64,000 bases of DNA from Bacteroidaceae bacterium (GCA_017534535.1 JAFXVZ010000003.1:62001-126000), one strand, 5' to 3'. Shown: positions 27,672-37,320, counted from the first letter of the stretch. Program-made: numbers and translations. The notes: generated by a model not told the origin, from the letters alone.

Positions 27672-29480
27672 ATGGAAACAAAGAGAAAGCTATATATAGC
27701 TGCTGCCGTCCTGATAGTGCTGGTTGTAGCACTGGGTCTATTGACCGCCTGCACCAGCGAGTCATTGGTTGCATACGAGGCACCTGCTGTCGGCACTGCC
27801 CCCTCGTCCTACACCCTGACCGTGCATGCCTCCAAGGGAGAAGCGGTAACGAGGGCATTATTGTTGAATAACGAAAACACCCCTCAGGAAAGCCTGGATG
27901 CCGTTTGGATGACTACTGAAACCATCGATGTATATAAAGGTGAAACCAAAGTGGGAGAGTTGACGCCTCAAGAGGACAATGTGTCCCACACCTTACTGAA
28001 AGGCGAGGTGTCTAATGTGGCGGTGAACGATGTGCTTACCCTGAAGTTCCTCTCGCCAGATTATGCCACCCAGGACGGAACCCTCGATTACATCGCCGCT
28101 AATTGCGACTACGCCACAGCATCCGTCACCGTACTCAGCATCGATGGCACCGATGTCACCACCACGGGTGCCGACTTTGAGAACCAGCAGTCCATCGTGA
28201 AGTTTACCTTGCAGGACAAGGGCAATTCAAATGCCGCCATCAGTGCCACAGAGATGTATGTCGTGGCTGATGGCCATACATACACCGTTCAGCCCACTGC
28301 TTCCACGAATGAATTTTTCGTTGCCCTTCCAAGCTTTAGTGAAAAGGCCATTCAGGTGACAGCCACTAATGACACAGACATGTTTAATTTTGTTCGAGAA
28401 AACATCACGATAGAATGCGGGAAGTACTATACCATGACCATGCAGATGGATAAGTTTGCGAACAAGGTGGTGGATCTCTCAACGCTTAATGGTAATTATG
28501 TAGCTATGAATGGTGCTGTGCTGACGGGTACAATCGATCATACCCAAAAGATTATCATTGCAGCTGGGGCAAGCATCACGCTGCACAATGCCTCCATCAA
28601 TGCAAGCGGAGTTCATAGCAGTAACACCGATTGGGCAGGCATCACCTGCCTTGGCAATGCCACCATCACCCTGGTTGGCACGAATGTCGTGAATGGGTGC
28701 GAGGATGATTATCCTGGCATCCAGGCTGGTCCTGCGAACACAACACTCACCATCAACGGCACAGGCTCGCTGACAGCCAAGGGTGGCGACTTTGCAGCAG
28801 GCATCGGCAGTGGATATGGGGGTATTTGTGGCAACATCAGCATCAGCGGTGGCACCATCTCCTCTACGGGTGGCGAGGAAGCAGCTGGCATCGGTAGCGG
28901 GGCGTTTGGTAGTTGTGGTAATATCAGCATCAGTGGTGGCACCATCACCGCTACGGGTGGTGAGGATGCAGCAGGCATCGGCAGCGGGAATCATGGTAGG
29001 TGTGGTGACATCACCATCAGTGGCACAGCCTCAGGTTCTGCTACTGGTGGCAATGGTAGCGCGTATGATATCGGTCCTGGCGCGGGCAGCACTTGCGGCA
29101 CTGTCAGTGTGCAGGGAAATACCATCAGCGGCACCTGTCCTGTTGCTGCTTGCACCTTTACCTTGAACTTTTACGAAAACTATAATGAAAATGGTGGGAT
29201 GAATCAATCTGCAAGATATAATGCCAACGCCAGCACCATCAAGGTAACAATTGGTAGTGAAGAATATACCGCCACTGGTACATACCATCATAGCAGCAAT
29301 GTGAGTATCAGTCTGCCAGTGGGAACTGGTATGACGCTGACCATTACTGCGCCAGATACGGAATATTGGTATGAAGGTGACGGCCATCAAACAGGTGATT
29401 TCTCCGCCACACTGACGAATGTGACACTTTATAAAGGCTTAACAAATGACCTCGGCGAGGTGAACTTGGTGAAGCAATAA
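27672..29480 (+). CDS. Surface lipoprotein with glycine-rich beta-helix-like repeats
   Basis: The 602-aa protein has a lipoprotein signal (LGLLTACTS, Cys near residue 27). Residues about 40-270 resemble a fimbrillin-like beta region, in which a Thr/Ala-rich N-terminus (GEAVTRALLLNN) is typical. Residues about 275-480 contain short repeats such as AAGIGSG, CGNISISGGTI and STGGE, which suggest a right-handed beta-helix. The repeats are well conserved at DNA level near 28790-29020. A C-terminal beta domain follows (TFTLNFYENYN, GMTLTITAPD). The protein should be on the outer-membrane surface. Its ligand is unknown. It lies beyond copy B of the 176-bp repeat, next to the restriction-modification operon. 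Confidence 0.72.
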   Translation: METKRKLYIAAAVLIVLVVALGLLTACTSESLVAYEAPAVGTAPSSYTLTVHASKGEAVTRALLLNNENTPQESLDAVWMTTETIDVYKGETKVGELTPQEDNVSHTLLKGEVSNVAVNDVLTLKFLSPDYATQDGTLDYIAANCDYATASVTVLSIDGTDVTTTGADFENQQSIVKFTLQDKGNSNAAISATEMYVVADGHTYTVQPTASTNEFFVALPSFSEKAIQVTATNDTDMFNFVRENITIECGKYYTMTMQMDKFANKVVDLSTLNGNYVAMNGAVLTGTIDHTQKIIIAAGASITLHNASINASGVHSSNTDWAGITCLGNATITLVGTNVVNGCEDDYPGIQAGPANTTLTINGTGSLTAKGGDFAAGIGSGYGGICGNISISGGTISSTGGEEAAGIGSGAFGSCGNISISGGTITATGGEDAAGIGSGNHGRCGDITISGTASGSATGGNGSAYDIGPGAGSTCGTVSVQGNTISGTCPVAACTFTLNFYENYNENGGMNQSARYNANASTIKVTIGSEEYTATGTYHHSSNVSISLPVGTGMTLTITAPDTEYWYEGDGHQTGDFSATLTNVTLYKGLTNDLGEVNLVKQ

Positions 29481-29519
29481 GGTAGGGTAGAGCGTAAGAA
29501 CAGAATTACTTGTTTATTC

Positions 29520-30707
29520 TTACCTGTTTCCCTTTGCTCTGTTATGCGTCTTGCAAAGCATTTGGCAATTCTCAATATCTGTGTTGCCGCCCTTGCTCCA
29601 AGCCGTTACATGGTCGGCATCCATGTCCTTCAATTCCCAAATCTTAGTGTGATTAGCATCGTGGCCAATAGCGCAGAGCGGGCAGTTGCTTTCACCCTTT
29701 TCTTTGGCTGCTGCCGTTTGCTGGGCATACACAGCCTTCTTGGTTGGCTCGTCAAATACACGGACATTCAGTAGTGTGGTATTCTGGCAGCCATCGAGAA
29801 TGTATTCATAGATGCCCTTCTTCTCCTTAACATAGAAACTCTCGTATAGTTCACGAACTATCTCTGCTACTTCTACTGGGTTGTAAGGTGTGTTGTGGAA
29901 ACGCTCGTATAGTTCGCCCCATTTCAAACCACACATCTCTTTTTCTGGTACGAAGTCAAATACCGAGGTTATCCAGTCGATTACAGAGGTGAAATAGGCT
30001 TTCAACTCATTAATGTTGTTGTCGTATCGGTGCGCAGCCATGTAGTCCTCAATACACTTGTTGTCGCCTTTATCCTTTGATATCCATGCAAGAGCAGTAT
30101 GCAAGTAGTCCTGACGCTTGGCAGTACCAGGTATGAATTTACTCCACTTATTGATATTGATATTGTTTGAGTTGGAGAATTCTTCTTTTGCTTTGCTTAC
30201 AAACGGGCCTGAATAAACGGCGTTGAGTGTTTCTTGATTATTCAGTGGAATGCCAACAATATTGATGGTTCGGAACCAGTCTTTGATTTCTTTTTCTGTG
30301 CCTTCACATATGTAGATAAGCAACTTCGTGTTCAGGAACTTTTCTTGCTCATCTTTGTTCAGTGCGGTAAAGTACCACGGTCTGCCGTCAGTATCTATCC
30401 ATGCAAACTTTTCCGTAATGAAGCGTCCCAGCGAAGTAATACGCTGTTGACCGTCCAGCACCTCATATTTGTTTTCGCCTACCTTTGAGAAGTAGATAAG
30501 CCCTAGGGGATATCCGTTGAGAACAGATTGAATTACATCCACCTCTTTCTTTCCACCATTTTCAGCATAGAGGTAATGGCGTTGATATTCAGGCTGAATA
30601 GTCAGCTTTCCCGACAGACCATAGAGGCCCTTGCCTTCGTATTCGTTATACTGGAACCCTTTGCAAATGTCACCAATGGTCCAGTCAGTAATGAGTGTAG
30701 GTTTCAT
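29520..30707 (-). CDS. DUF262-HNH nuclease, partner of the adenine methyltransferase
   Basis: The 395-aa protein joins two parts. The N-terminal DUF262 (ParB/GmrS-like) domain shows QPEYQRHY near residue 38 and the nucleotide-binding motif [13 protein letters not shown] near residue 82. The last 55 residues are an HNH nuclease: a CPLC pair, then [20 protein letters not shown] and [10 protein letters not shown], with all metal and catalytic positions present. DUF262 proteins with nuclease tails include GmrSD, BrxU and SspE, which cut foreign DNA. It starts five bases after the methyltransferase stop, so the two form an operon and probably a restriction-modification pair. Confidence 0.86.
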   Translation of the reverse strand: MKPTLITDWTIGDICKGFQYNEYEGKGLYGLSGKLTIQPEYQRHYLYAENGGKKEVDVIQSVLNGYPLGLIYFSKVGENKYEVLDGQQRITSLGRFITEKFAWIDTDGRPWYFTALNKDEQEKFLNTKLLIYICEGTEKEIKDWFRTINIVGIPLNNQETLNAVYSGPFVSKAKEEFSNSNNININKWSKFIPGTAKRQDYLHTALAWISKDKGDNKCIEDYMAAHRYDNNINELKAYFTSVIDWITSVFDFVPEKEMCGLKWGELYERFHNTPYNPVEVAEIVRELYESFYVKEKKGIYEYILDGCQNTTLLNVRVFDEPTKKAVYAQQTAAAKEKGESNCPLCAIGHDANHTKIWELKDMDADHVTAWSKGGNTDIENCQMLCKTHNRAKGNR

Positions 30708-30712
30708 ATCTG

Positions 30713-31795
30713 TTATTGTTTTTTGCGGATTAAGATTCTTGCATATGGCTTTTGCGGGATTCCGTTCTCGTCAATATAATAGAGCTGCCCATCCCTAAGA
30801 CTTTTGTTCAACTTCTTTAGTTCGCGTGGATATGGTTTCAAACCAAGTTCTTTGCCAGAATCACCCTCGGCGCAACCAACAATGGCAAATTGTTCTGGAC
30901 AATATTTGTCAAGAAAAGTAGTAGGTACTCCCATAATTCCATCGAAATCAGAAGGAATTGCATCTGTATAAGGTACATCTATAGCATCAAAATTCTCGTA
31001 ATGATAATAATAACCTCTTTTTTGTATGTCTCGATGTTTACCAAAGCGTATATTATCTTTCATTGACATCAACTTTAATGGCTCGTGTCGTCTTCCATGG
31101 TCAATATTAGTAAACCAACATGTATTTCCCATTTTTTGTAATCCACCTTCTGGTTTCGCATATTGCTTTGCCCCATTAGATACGCCCAACCATACTTTGT
31201 TAACTTGGATAACTGGGAAAACTTCTTTGTAATGTATAGCGTTCATGTGTCCGAGAATCAATAATCCTTTATTTGCTTCAAAAATCCATGCCAGGAATTC
31301 CCTAAACAATGAGAACGGTGGATTCGTTACAATAATATCTGCTTCATCACGAAGCTTGCAAACTTCTTTGCTTCGGAAGTCACCATCACCCTCTAAGTAG
31401 TGCCACTCCAAGTCATCAATGTCAATGCGTCCATTTTGATTGGTATCATGAGTCAGCTCAAAAATCTTACCCTTAATACGAGTTTTGTCAACATCGAACA
31501 ACGGGCTTTCTGTTTCAAAAAGCGTAGGCTGGTAGTCTTTGTACTTCTTGCTTTCTACAGCATAACTTGTGCTGATGAGCCTTTTCAAGCCCAGACGCTC
31601 AAAGTTCTGAGCAAAGAACTTTGTGAAGTTGCTCCACTCAGGGTCATCGCAGGGTAGGAGTACCACCTTGTCACGGAATGTGTCAGGATTATATTCCAGA
31701 TAGGCGTTCACTTCCTTCTGTATGTCGGCATACTGGGTGTAGAACTCATCGTTCTTTGCAGCTTTGGCTGCCCCAAGATTACTGTTGTTAGCCAT
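30713..31795 (-). CDS. Adenine-specific DNA methyltransferase, EcoRI family
   Basis: The start at 31795 ([21 protein letters not shown]) fits the family better than the ATGs at 31831 or 31819. The 360-aa protein has the EcoRI-methylase arrangement: NDEFYT near the N-terminus, [14 protein letters not shown], and the catalytic motif TNPPF near residue 155. It should methylate adenine N6 in a specific site and protect host DNA from the DUF262-HNH nuclease encoded next to it. The target sequence cannot be read from the protein. The gene has a leader of about 310 nt. Confidence 0.88.
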   Translation of the reverse strand: MANNSNLGAAKAAKNDEFYTQYADIQKEVNAYLEYNPDTFRDKVVLLPCDDPEWSNFTKFFAQNFERLGLKRLISTSYAVESKKYKDYQPTLFETESPLFDVDKTRIKGKIFELTHDTNQNGRIDIDDLEWHYLEGDGDFRSKEVCKLRDEADIIVTNPPFSLFREFLAWIFEANKGLLILGHMNAIHYKEVFPVIQVNKVWLGVSNGAKQYAKPEGGLQKMGNTCWFTNIDHGRRHEPLKLMSMKDNIRFGKHRDIQKRGYYYHYENFDAIDVPYTDAIPSDFDGIMGVPTTFLDKYCPEQFAIVGCAEGDSGKELGLKPYPRELKKLNKSLRDGQLYYIDENGIPQKPYARILIRKKQ

Positions 31796-32104
31796 AATAC
31801 AATTGATAGTATTAGTCATTACAGGCATCAACTATCAATCACGCCAAAACGCAAGAGGTGTGATGCACCTTTTGCGTTCAGCTTCGAGGTAGCGTAGGAA
31901 GGGAACCTCGGCAGTCTTACAAGTATGCACCACACCAATAAGTGTGTGCATTCCTACTAACAAGACTGCGCAAGATGCCCCATACCGAGCACCTTATCAC
32001 ATATTATTTCTGTGCGTTTTTATTCCCAATAAGTTTCCTACGCTTTTGGCTGAACGCGAAATAATAGCGAATGCTTTATATATAGTTCGGATTTCTCCCC
32101 GAAC
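31796..32104 (-). promoter_or_regulatory. Long structured 5' leader of the restriction-modification operon
   Basis: Transcription from the promoter at 32141-32111 would give about 310 nt before the ATG. Two 9-base segments near its 5' end (32057-32049, 32043-32035) are exact complements of 31882-31874 and 31900-31892. The second arm at 31900-31892 can instead pair with 31957-31951 (7 bp). The arm at 31882-31874 overlaps a 13-bp hairpin, 31878-31848 (loop TGATG), followed by TTTT. An 8-bp stem 31918-31911/31969-31962 encloses a further GTGTGTGCA stem. These pairings exclude one another, as in attenuators. I see no peptide gene here. Confidence 0.55.
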
Positions 32105-32110
32105 CGTTGG

Positions 32111-32141
32111 CAAAGTTACAAATAAACATGGAAAATGCAAA
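32111..32141 (-). promoter_or_regulatory. Promoter of the restriction-modification operon
   Basis: On the minus strand TTTG (32141-32138) is followed after 19 bases by TAACTTTG (32118-32111). Confidence 0.65.
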
Positions 32142-32183
32142 ATAGTTGGCAAAAATGTGATATCTGGGCGATAAATTCGCTCT

Positions 32184-32239
32184 GCTCCGACCTGAGCGGG
32201 TGTCAGCTCCGACCTGAATACCATTCAGCTCCGACCTGA
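32184..32239. repeat. Three direct repeats at exact 22-bp spacing
   Basis: GCTCCGACCTGA occurs at 32184-32195, 32206-32217 and 32228-32239. The array lies 43-98 bases upstream of the -33 element of the restriction-modification operon. It could be a set of operator sites or iterons. Confidence 0.85.
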
Positions 32240-32567
32240 GCATTTATGACCTTGTTTGTGGTTCTGGTGACTTAATGATTGGTGGCCCTCCATGCCAAGG
32301 TTTTGGAGCGTAGTAACCAAGTTAGCAAGTAACTTGTGGACAAGAAGAGAAACGTATGCGACAGAATTGTAAGATTATAATTAAGGATTATTATTCTCTT
32401 AAATGCTATTTTCAATGTTTTTGATGGCTCCATGTCCACCAAAAAACATTCCTGTCCATAAGTTATTTGCTTACTTCGACATTTTCTCGGCTAAAAAAAA
32501 ATGAATATCAGAATGTTTTTTGTAAATTTGCAAAGATAAAAATTAAATTAAACATCACGGAGGGATT

Positions 32568-33746
32568 ATGAGATATAAAACTATAGTTGAACATGACCAG
32601 TCTGGAATAGAGATGGTTCAAAATGCGGTAGATAATCTTTTAGAAGAAAGATTTATTGAGGGTATTCGTACCAAGCATCATACCATAGATGAAATATTTG
32701 AAACTACTGAGATGGTGTGTATGTATCAGCATAGAATGAATGTTGAAGCTCGTAGACTTACAAAGTTTTCAAAAAATTTCATTCGCCAGTATGCTACGGA
32801 CAACAATCAGTGCTTCAGCACAGGAGATGTGTTGTTTCAGAAACTGAGAAGTACGATGAAGAGTCTGAAAGAATTATTTCACAAAACATCAAAAATAGAT
32901 CGTCGTCAGTTGCCTGAGGGCGTATCTGCGCCATCTGTGTTTGAAAAATCACCAATGGCTAAGGGTGATTATTCGCCAGATGTTTTTGGCATAGAGTCTT
33001 TCCCTAAGCCAGTGAAGAACCTCTATTTTGCCATTGACCAATTGTTTAATACTGCTAATTCTATGTTGATTCTTTGTGGTGAAATGATAAAAGCAGAGGA
33101 AGAAACACGCAATGATATTGACCGGGTAAGACAGATTTATAAAGAAAGTTGCGAGGAAATGATGGCAGCTGTAAAAGCTGCTACTGCTTTTATAGCACCT
33201 TCACAGGATTTTCCAGAGAATGCAATGGAAAAACAAAGGGAGAGAATAGGAGTGAAGAATGAGGATGAATTCTTGAAGCGAGCATATCACAACTATAATA
33301 AAGAAGTAATGACTCAATTCTTGATTATCAGAGCGCTTCGAGAAGCTCGAAACGATGGCCTTGTTGGTAGAGAACCAGATTTCTGGTACAATAATCATAG
33401 CAAAGCACTGATGGTAAGAAAGGTAATTGAAAATTTTGATACCATTAGCTGTGCCGAAGGTCAGAAAGGGAAGTTATGCTCAGATACGGTGGTAGAATTT
33501 TTGAAATGGTGCGATGTGCCTGAAGAAAAAGAATCAGAACTGTACAAAAAGCATTTTATTCCTAATTACCAAAAGTACGGAAAGCTCAAGGAATTGGGCT
33601 GGAACACCATCAGTGGCCAACGAAAGTACCTTAAAGATCAGGGTGAAACAAATCAGTCGTTGGCTGCTAAATTTGAGAGATACATAGGGCACATCTTAAC
33701 AGACGAGGTGATGAAGGAAATCAATAAAGCCACTAAACAAAACTAA
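32568..33746 (+). CDS. Unrecognised 392-aa protein
   Basis: I do not recognise this family. The ATG follows a purine-rich ggaggg, which is unusual in this window, and a TAAATTTG box lies at 32523-32530. The protein is mostly helical and charged, without signal peptide or membrane segment. Features seen are Met-, Glu- and Lys-rich helices over residues 1-120, a QLFNTANSMLILCGEMIKAEEETRNDIDRV helix region near 165-190, and a C-terminal CDVPEEKESELYKKHF/LGWNTISGQRKYL segment. Base and codon use is clearly more A+T-rich than the metabolic genes around it, which suggests acquisition. It is transcribed away from the restriction-modification operon and could be its regulator or a separate defence gene; neither is shown. 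Confidence 0.75.
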   Translation: MRYKTIVEHDQSGIEMVQNAVDNLLEERFIEGIRTKHHTIDEIFETTEMVCMYQHRMNVEARRLTKFSKNFIRQYATDNNQCFSTGDVLFQKLRSTMKSLKELFHKTSKIDRRQLPEGVSAPSVFEKSPMAKGDYSPDVFGIESFPKPVKNLYFAIDQLFNTANSMLILCGEMIKAEEETRNDIDRVRQIYKESCEEMMAAVKAATAFIAPSQDFPENAMEKQRERIGVKNEDEFLKRAYHNYNKEVMTQFLIIRALREARNDGLVGREPDFWYNNHSKALMVRKVIENFDTISCAEGQKGKLCSDTVVEFLKWCDVPEEKESELYKKHFIPNYQKYGKLKELGWNTISGQRKYLKDQGETNQSLAAKFERYIGHILTDEVMKEINKATKQN

Positions 33747-33803
33747 ATCTCTCGTTGGTACTAGCTAAATTTTTGGATTGCCCATTTTTTTTTCTTATAT
33801 ATT

Positions 33804-33837
33804 TGGATAGGTTCGTAAAGGGCCTATCCATTTTTTT
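33804..33837 (+). terminator. Intrinsic terminator after the 392-aa gene
   Basis: TGGATAGG (33804-33811) pairs with CCTATCCA (33823-33830), and seven T follow. Confidence 0.85.
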
Positions 33838-33854
33838 GCATCAATAGCATAATG

Positions 33855-33962
33855 CCCAATCTAAAGTTTGCCCATTTTTTAGATTGGGTGTGTCAGTATC
33901 AATCTAAAGTTTGTATCTGCCCAATCTAAAATAGCTTTCAGCCTGTCTAATCTTAATCTAAA
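33855..33962. repeat. AATCTAAA repeat cluster upstream of the primase-like operon
   Basis: AATCTAAA occurs directly at 33858, 33901, 33923 and 33955 and inverted at 33878. CCCAATCTAAA at 33855-33865 and its reverse complement at 33878-33888 form an 11-bp stem. The rest of the 33747-34022 gap holds no gene I can see. Confidence 0.75.
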
Positions 33963-34022
33963 TGAGTTTGTAAACTAATCTATTTCAGTTATTTAACAAT
34001 CCTGTGGATTTATGTTAATTGC

Positions 34023-34053
34023 TTGGAGGTTCCAAAGCAACACTCTATTTTTG
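34023..34053 (+). promoter_or_regulatory. Promoter of the primase/helicase-like operon
   Basis: TTG at 34023-34025 and TATTTTTG at 34046-34053 are 20 bases apart. The roughly 115-nt leader contains GAAGT-ttag-ACTTC and a GGGTGC/GCGCCC stem. Confidence 0.7.
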
Positions 34054-34177
34054 CATCGTGAAGTTTAGACTTCGGGGTGCATTTTGTTGTTGCGCCCGTC
34101 TGGAAGTAAACCTTCCCATGCCACACCGGTTAATGCGTGGTTAACTATATGTTTAACTTCCAAATAATAATAGATAT

Positions 34178-34669
34178 ATGGAAGCTATTAAGAACCTGCC
34201 CAAGCCTCGCAAATTAAGAGGATGGGCAACATATGAGGGCGATGAGTTTTCATTCAAGCCCACGGAGCAGGGAGAGCCTGCCCAGTTGAACGTGAAGACC
34301 TGCAAGGGTGGTAAAACGTTTGAAACGACCAGCGAGAAGAAGCCGCTGAAGGTGGTACATCTGACGTGTCCTGCCAACACGGCAGACCCTTGGCAGGAGT
34401 ATAATGACCAGCTGGCACGTCTTGGCATCAAGCCACAGGATGAGCAACAGCTGCCACAGAAGCAAAGGCTGGTGGCAGAAGCTGGCATGCAGGTGTATCT
34501 CGATACCAAGCAAGGGGTGCTGACCTATCAAGGTCAGATTGACCTTAAACTATCAGCCAACTGGCAGAGCGAGTTGATGCGCCAATTGCAATTAGTGGTG
34601 CGTACGCTGCCAGCTGAAGAGAAGTTTAAGAAAATCATTAACAAATTTAGGAAAGGAGGTAAAATATGA
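34178..34669 (+). CDS. Small protein preceding the BT4734/DUF3987 gene
   Basis: The 163-aa protein has no signal peptide and no motif that I recognise. The N-terminal part is beta-rich and aromatic (LRGWATYEGDEFSF), the middle is charged and Gln-rich, and the C-terminal 30 residues are a basic helix (EKFKKIINKFRKGGK). It overlaps the following gene by four bases (ATGA), so the two are translationally coupled and probably act together. Similar small genes usually precede this primase-like family in Bacteroidales, from memory. Confidence 0.7.
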   Translation: MEAIKNLPKPRKLRGWATYEGDEFSFKPTEQGEPAQLNVKTCKGGKTFETTSEKKPLKVVHLTCPANTADPWQEYNDQLARLGIKPQDEQQLPQKQRLVAEAGMQVYLDTKQGVLTYQGQIDLKLSANWQSELMRQLQLVVRTLPAEEKFKKIINKFRKGGKI

Positions 34670-37227
34670 AAAGGTGTTATCAGGACAATATCAACCAGCC
34701 AACGAAGGAGCTGGTTGAGCAGATGTTGAGGGAGTTGACTCAAAGTCCGCAAACCAATGTGTTAGTGGATAACTATCGCCAGATGAAGCGCCGTATGGCT
34801 GAATTTGCGGAGAAACAACAAATGGATGCTTATGTGAAGGAAGTCGTTGAACTTCAGGATTACCAAAATTGGCTTAAACCTCAACTGAAGAAGGATGAGC
34901 ATAGGCGTAATAAGCACATCCCTGATGATGACAAGAAGCGTGTGGCACTCTACATTTCCTCGATGAAGACCTCACTACCGACGGTAATCCTGACAGCTAC
35001 TTTTGAGGAAAGCACCGACCGATGGGGGCGCAAGGCATTGTGGCGCGTGCAGGAGCATGGTTTCTTGACAGGGCTCTGTGTGCTTGACCTTGACCATGTT
35101 ACCAATCCAGAAGTGCACATCAATACATGGCTGGGGCGTGAGGATTTCAATGACCTTGGGATACTCTGGATATTCATCACTCCTTCGGGTGAGGGCATAA
35201 AGGTGGTTTTTAAGGCTCGCATGGAGTGGGGCAACCTGCAGGATAACTGCTACGAGATGGCACAGCTGCTGGGAGTGCTTGAATATACGGATGGAAGCTG
35301 TAAGAATGCTGACCGTTGCCACTTCATCCCACGCTTTGATGACATCAAATACATTGACTGGCAGGAGCTGTTCAACTATGAGAATCCAGCCTTTGAGCAA
35401 CGATATGGTGAAGCTTACCGTCAGGGAAAGTCGGAACCTACGCAACAGAAGTGGCTGGATTTTGAGCGGCAGCGTAAGGCGAGCAATACTGATGCGACCA
35501 AGCAGCCAGTAACAGGTGCAGCTCCTGCTCCCGAAACAGCAGTAAAGCAAGTGGAATTGCCTACCACTTATCATGGTGTGACCTATGACAGGATTGCTGA
35601 TGAGTTGCTGAAGCTGGTGGGCATACCTGCTCCTGGTGACCGCCATGCCACCATGATTAAGATGGGCCACTTGATGGCCAGCATTTGCGATAATGATGCC
35701 AAGTTACTGGCAGCAATTATCAGTAAGTTGCCATTTGTGAAAGATATCATTCAAGAGCGTGGTGAAGATGTGGAGTACCACATGCGCAGCATCTGTGAGA
35801 AGAAGTCGCATTACTACAAGAACAAGCTGTTGGCTACTGCCTTGCAAAATGCTGGGATGAAAAAAGAAGACAAACAGGACGGACCTATAGACGAACTCCC
35901 ATTTGAGGAATGGATTGAGAGGATTCGTGGCTTGTTTGACATCTATCCATGTGTGCGTGAGGTGTGTGAACCGCATCCAGAGCGTCTGTGGCCCTTCTTG
36001 TTCTTTGCTGCAGCTGCCTTGCTGGGCACTGACATGACACTGACCTGGTATTATTTCTATGACCAGCCGGAGAAGAAGCGCCGCCTGAACTACAATGTGC
36101 TGGGCGTAGGTGATCCTGCCAGTGGCAAGGGTGCATTGGTGCGCATAGCCAACTTGCTGACTGAGCCGCTGGAGGTGTCCGACCAACTGGTGAACGATGC
36201 CATCAACAATTGGAAAGAGGAGCAGCGATCTAAGGGTGCCAACAAGGACAAAAGCCAGAAGCCAAAAGGCATCATTCGTATGCATGGAGCAAGAACATCA
36301 AACGGTGTGTTTATAGCCGACATGATGAACGCTTGGACGGAAGTGGATGGTGAACGCATGCAGATGCACATGCTGACGGTGGATACTGAGGCACTGAACA
36401 GCATCAAGATGCAGAAGGGCGGCTCCTGGATTGACAAGCAAGTGATGGAGATTAAGGCTTGGAGCAATGAGAAAGACTCACAGCAGTATGCCAATCTTGA
36501 CTCTATGACGGGCTTCTTCAATGTGTTTTGGAATATGGTGCGCACCTGTACGCCTCCTGCCCTGAAAACTTTGGCCAACGAGAGTAACTTTGGTACAGGG
36601 TGGCCTACAAGAGTTTCGGCTATTCCCGTGCCTGGCACAAGCTTCAAGATGATTGAACTGAGACGCAAAAGCCAAAAGAACCTGGATGCAGACGAGGTTC
36701 TGAGGCAATGGGCTTATAAACTCGACAAGCGCCGTGGAGAACTGCCACTTTGGCCGTTGGTTGAATACAGTTGGCACTGGACAAATAAACGCATGGAGAT
36801 TGCCGGATTCAATGATGATAAGGCAGATGAGATGCTGTTGAAACGCTGTGCTCCCAACTCCTTGGCAATAGCGGCTCCCTTTGTGGATATGCGTCATTGG
36901 GATGAGCGTGAGAAGAATGGCACCTATGAGGTGGATGACACTGACAAGGAGTTGCTCGACTTGGTGCTTACTATCCAGTATCAGACGCAGCATCATTACT
37001 TCGGTGAACTGGCTCGCAACTACTTTGACGAACAGATGAAGGATGCCACTGTTTTCCGTCGCCGAACCACCCGTTATGAACAGTGTTATCAGCTGTTACC
37101 CGAGACTTTTACAACAGAACAGTTTGCACAGATTTTCGGCTATGTCAATGTTCAGTCAGCCAGCAAGACCTTGAACCGACTACTGGAGGATAAGGTCATT
37201 GTCAGAATTAAACGTGGTGAGTATTAG
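34666..37227 (+). CDS. BT4734-like primase domain plus DUF3987 helicase-like protein
   Basis: The 853-aa protein has two recognisable parts. Residues about 90-270 match the BT4734 (formerly VirE_N) domain, a primase-polymerase-like fold, with LCVLDLDHV (metal-binding Asp pair near residue 143) and TPSGEGIKVVF. Residues about 400-800 are DUF3987, with a P-loop-like GDPASGKGALV near residue 485 and acidic segments beyond it. This suggests a DNA-priming and unwinding protein of mobile-element origin, often found as a cassette in Bacteroidales genomes next to HU-like proteins. No integrase, relaxase or replication origin was identified here. Biochemical function is inferred only. Confidence 0.83.
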   Translation: MKRCYQDNINQPTKELVEQMLRELTQSPQTNVLVDNYRQMKRRMAEFAEKQQMDAYVKEVVELQDYQNWLKPQLKKDEHRRNKHIPDDDKKRVALYISSMKTSLPTVILTATFEESTDRWGRKALWRVQEHGFLTGLCVLDLDHVTNPEVHINTWLGREDFNDLGILWIFITPSGEGIKVVFKARMEWGNLQDNCYEMAQLLGVLEYTDGSCKNADRCHFIPRFDDIKYIDWQELFNYENPAFEQRYGEAYRQGKSEPTQQKWLDFERQRKASNTDATKQPVTGAAPAPETAVKQVELPTTYHGVTYDRIADELLKLVGIPAPGDRHATMIKMGHLMASICDNDAKLLAAIISKLPFVKDIIQERGEDVEYHMRSICEKKSHYYKNKLLATALQNAGMKKEDKQDGPIDELPFEEWIERIRGLFDIYPCVREVCEPHPERLWPFLFFAAAALLGTDMTLTWYYFYDQPEKKRRLNYNVLGVGDPASGKGALVRIANLLTEPLEVSDQLVNDAINNWKEEQRSKGANKDKSQKPKGIIRMHGARTSNGVFIADMMNAWTEVDGERMQMHMLTVDTEALNSIKMQKGGSWIDKQVMEIKAWSNEKDSQQYANLDSMTGFFNVFWNMVRTCTPPALKTLANESNFGTGWPTRVSAIPVPGTSFKMIELRRKSQKNLDADEVLRQWAYKLDKRRGELPLWPLVEYSWHWTNKRMEIAGFNDDKADEMLLKRCAPNSLAIAAPFVDMRHWDEREKNGTYEVDDTDKELLDLVLTIQYQTQHHYFGELARNYFDEQMKDATVFRRRTTRYEQCYQLLPETFTTEQFAQIFGYVNVQSASKTLNRLLEDKVIVRIKRGEY

Positions 37228-37274
37228 AAGCGCGTACAGAACATTAAGTGAAGTGACGAAGTAACCAAGTAACA

Positions 37275-37320
37275 AGTGGACAGGAATGGTTTATATCATG
37301 ACCTGTCCACTGTTTTTTTT
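37275..37320 (+). terminator. Intrinsic terminator of the primase-like operon
   Basis: AGTGGACAGG (37275-37284) pairs with CCTGTCCACT (37302-37311) around a 17-base loop, and TG plus eight T follow. Confidence 0.8.

Noticed and set aside
31796-32104. Retron msr-msd RNA
   Set aside because: There is no reverse transcriptase gene in the window; an attenuator-like leader explains the pairing better.
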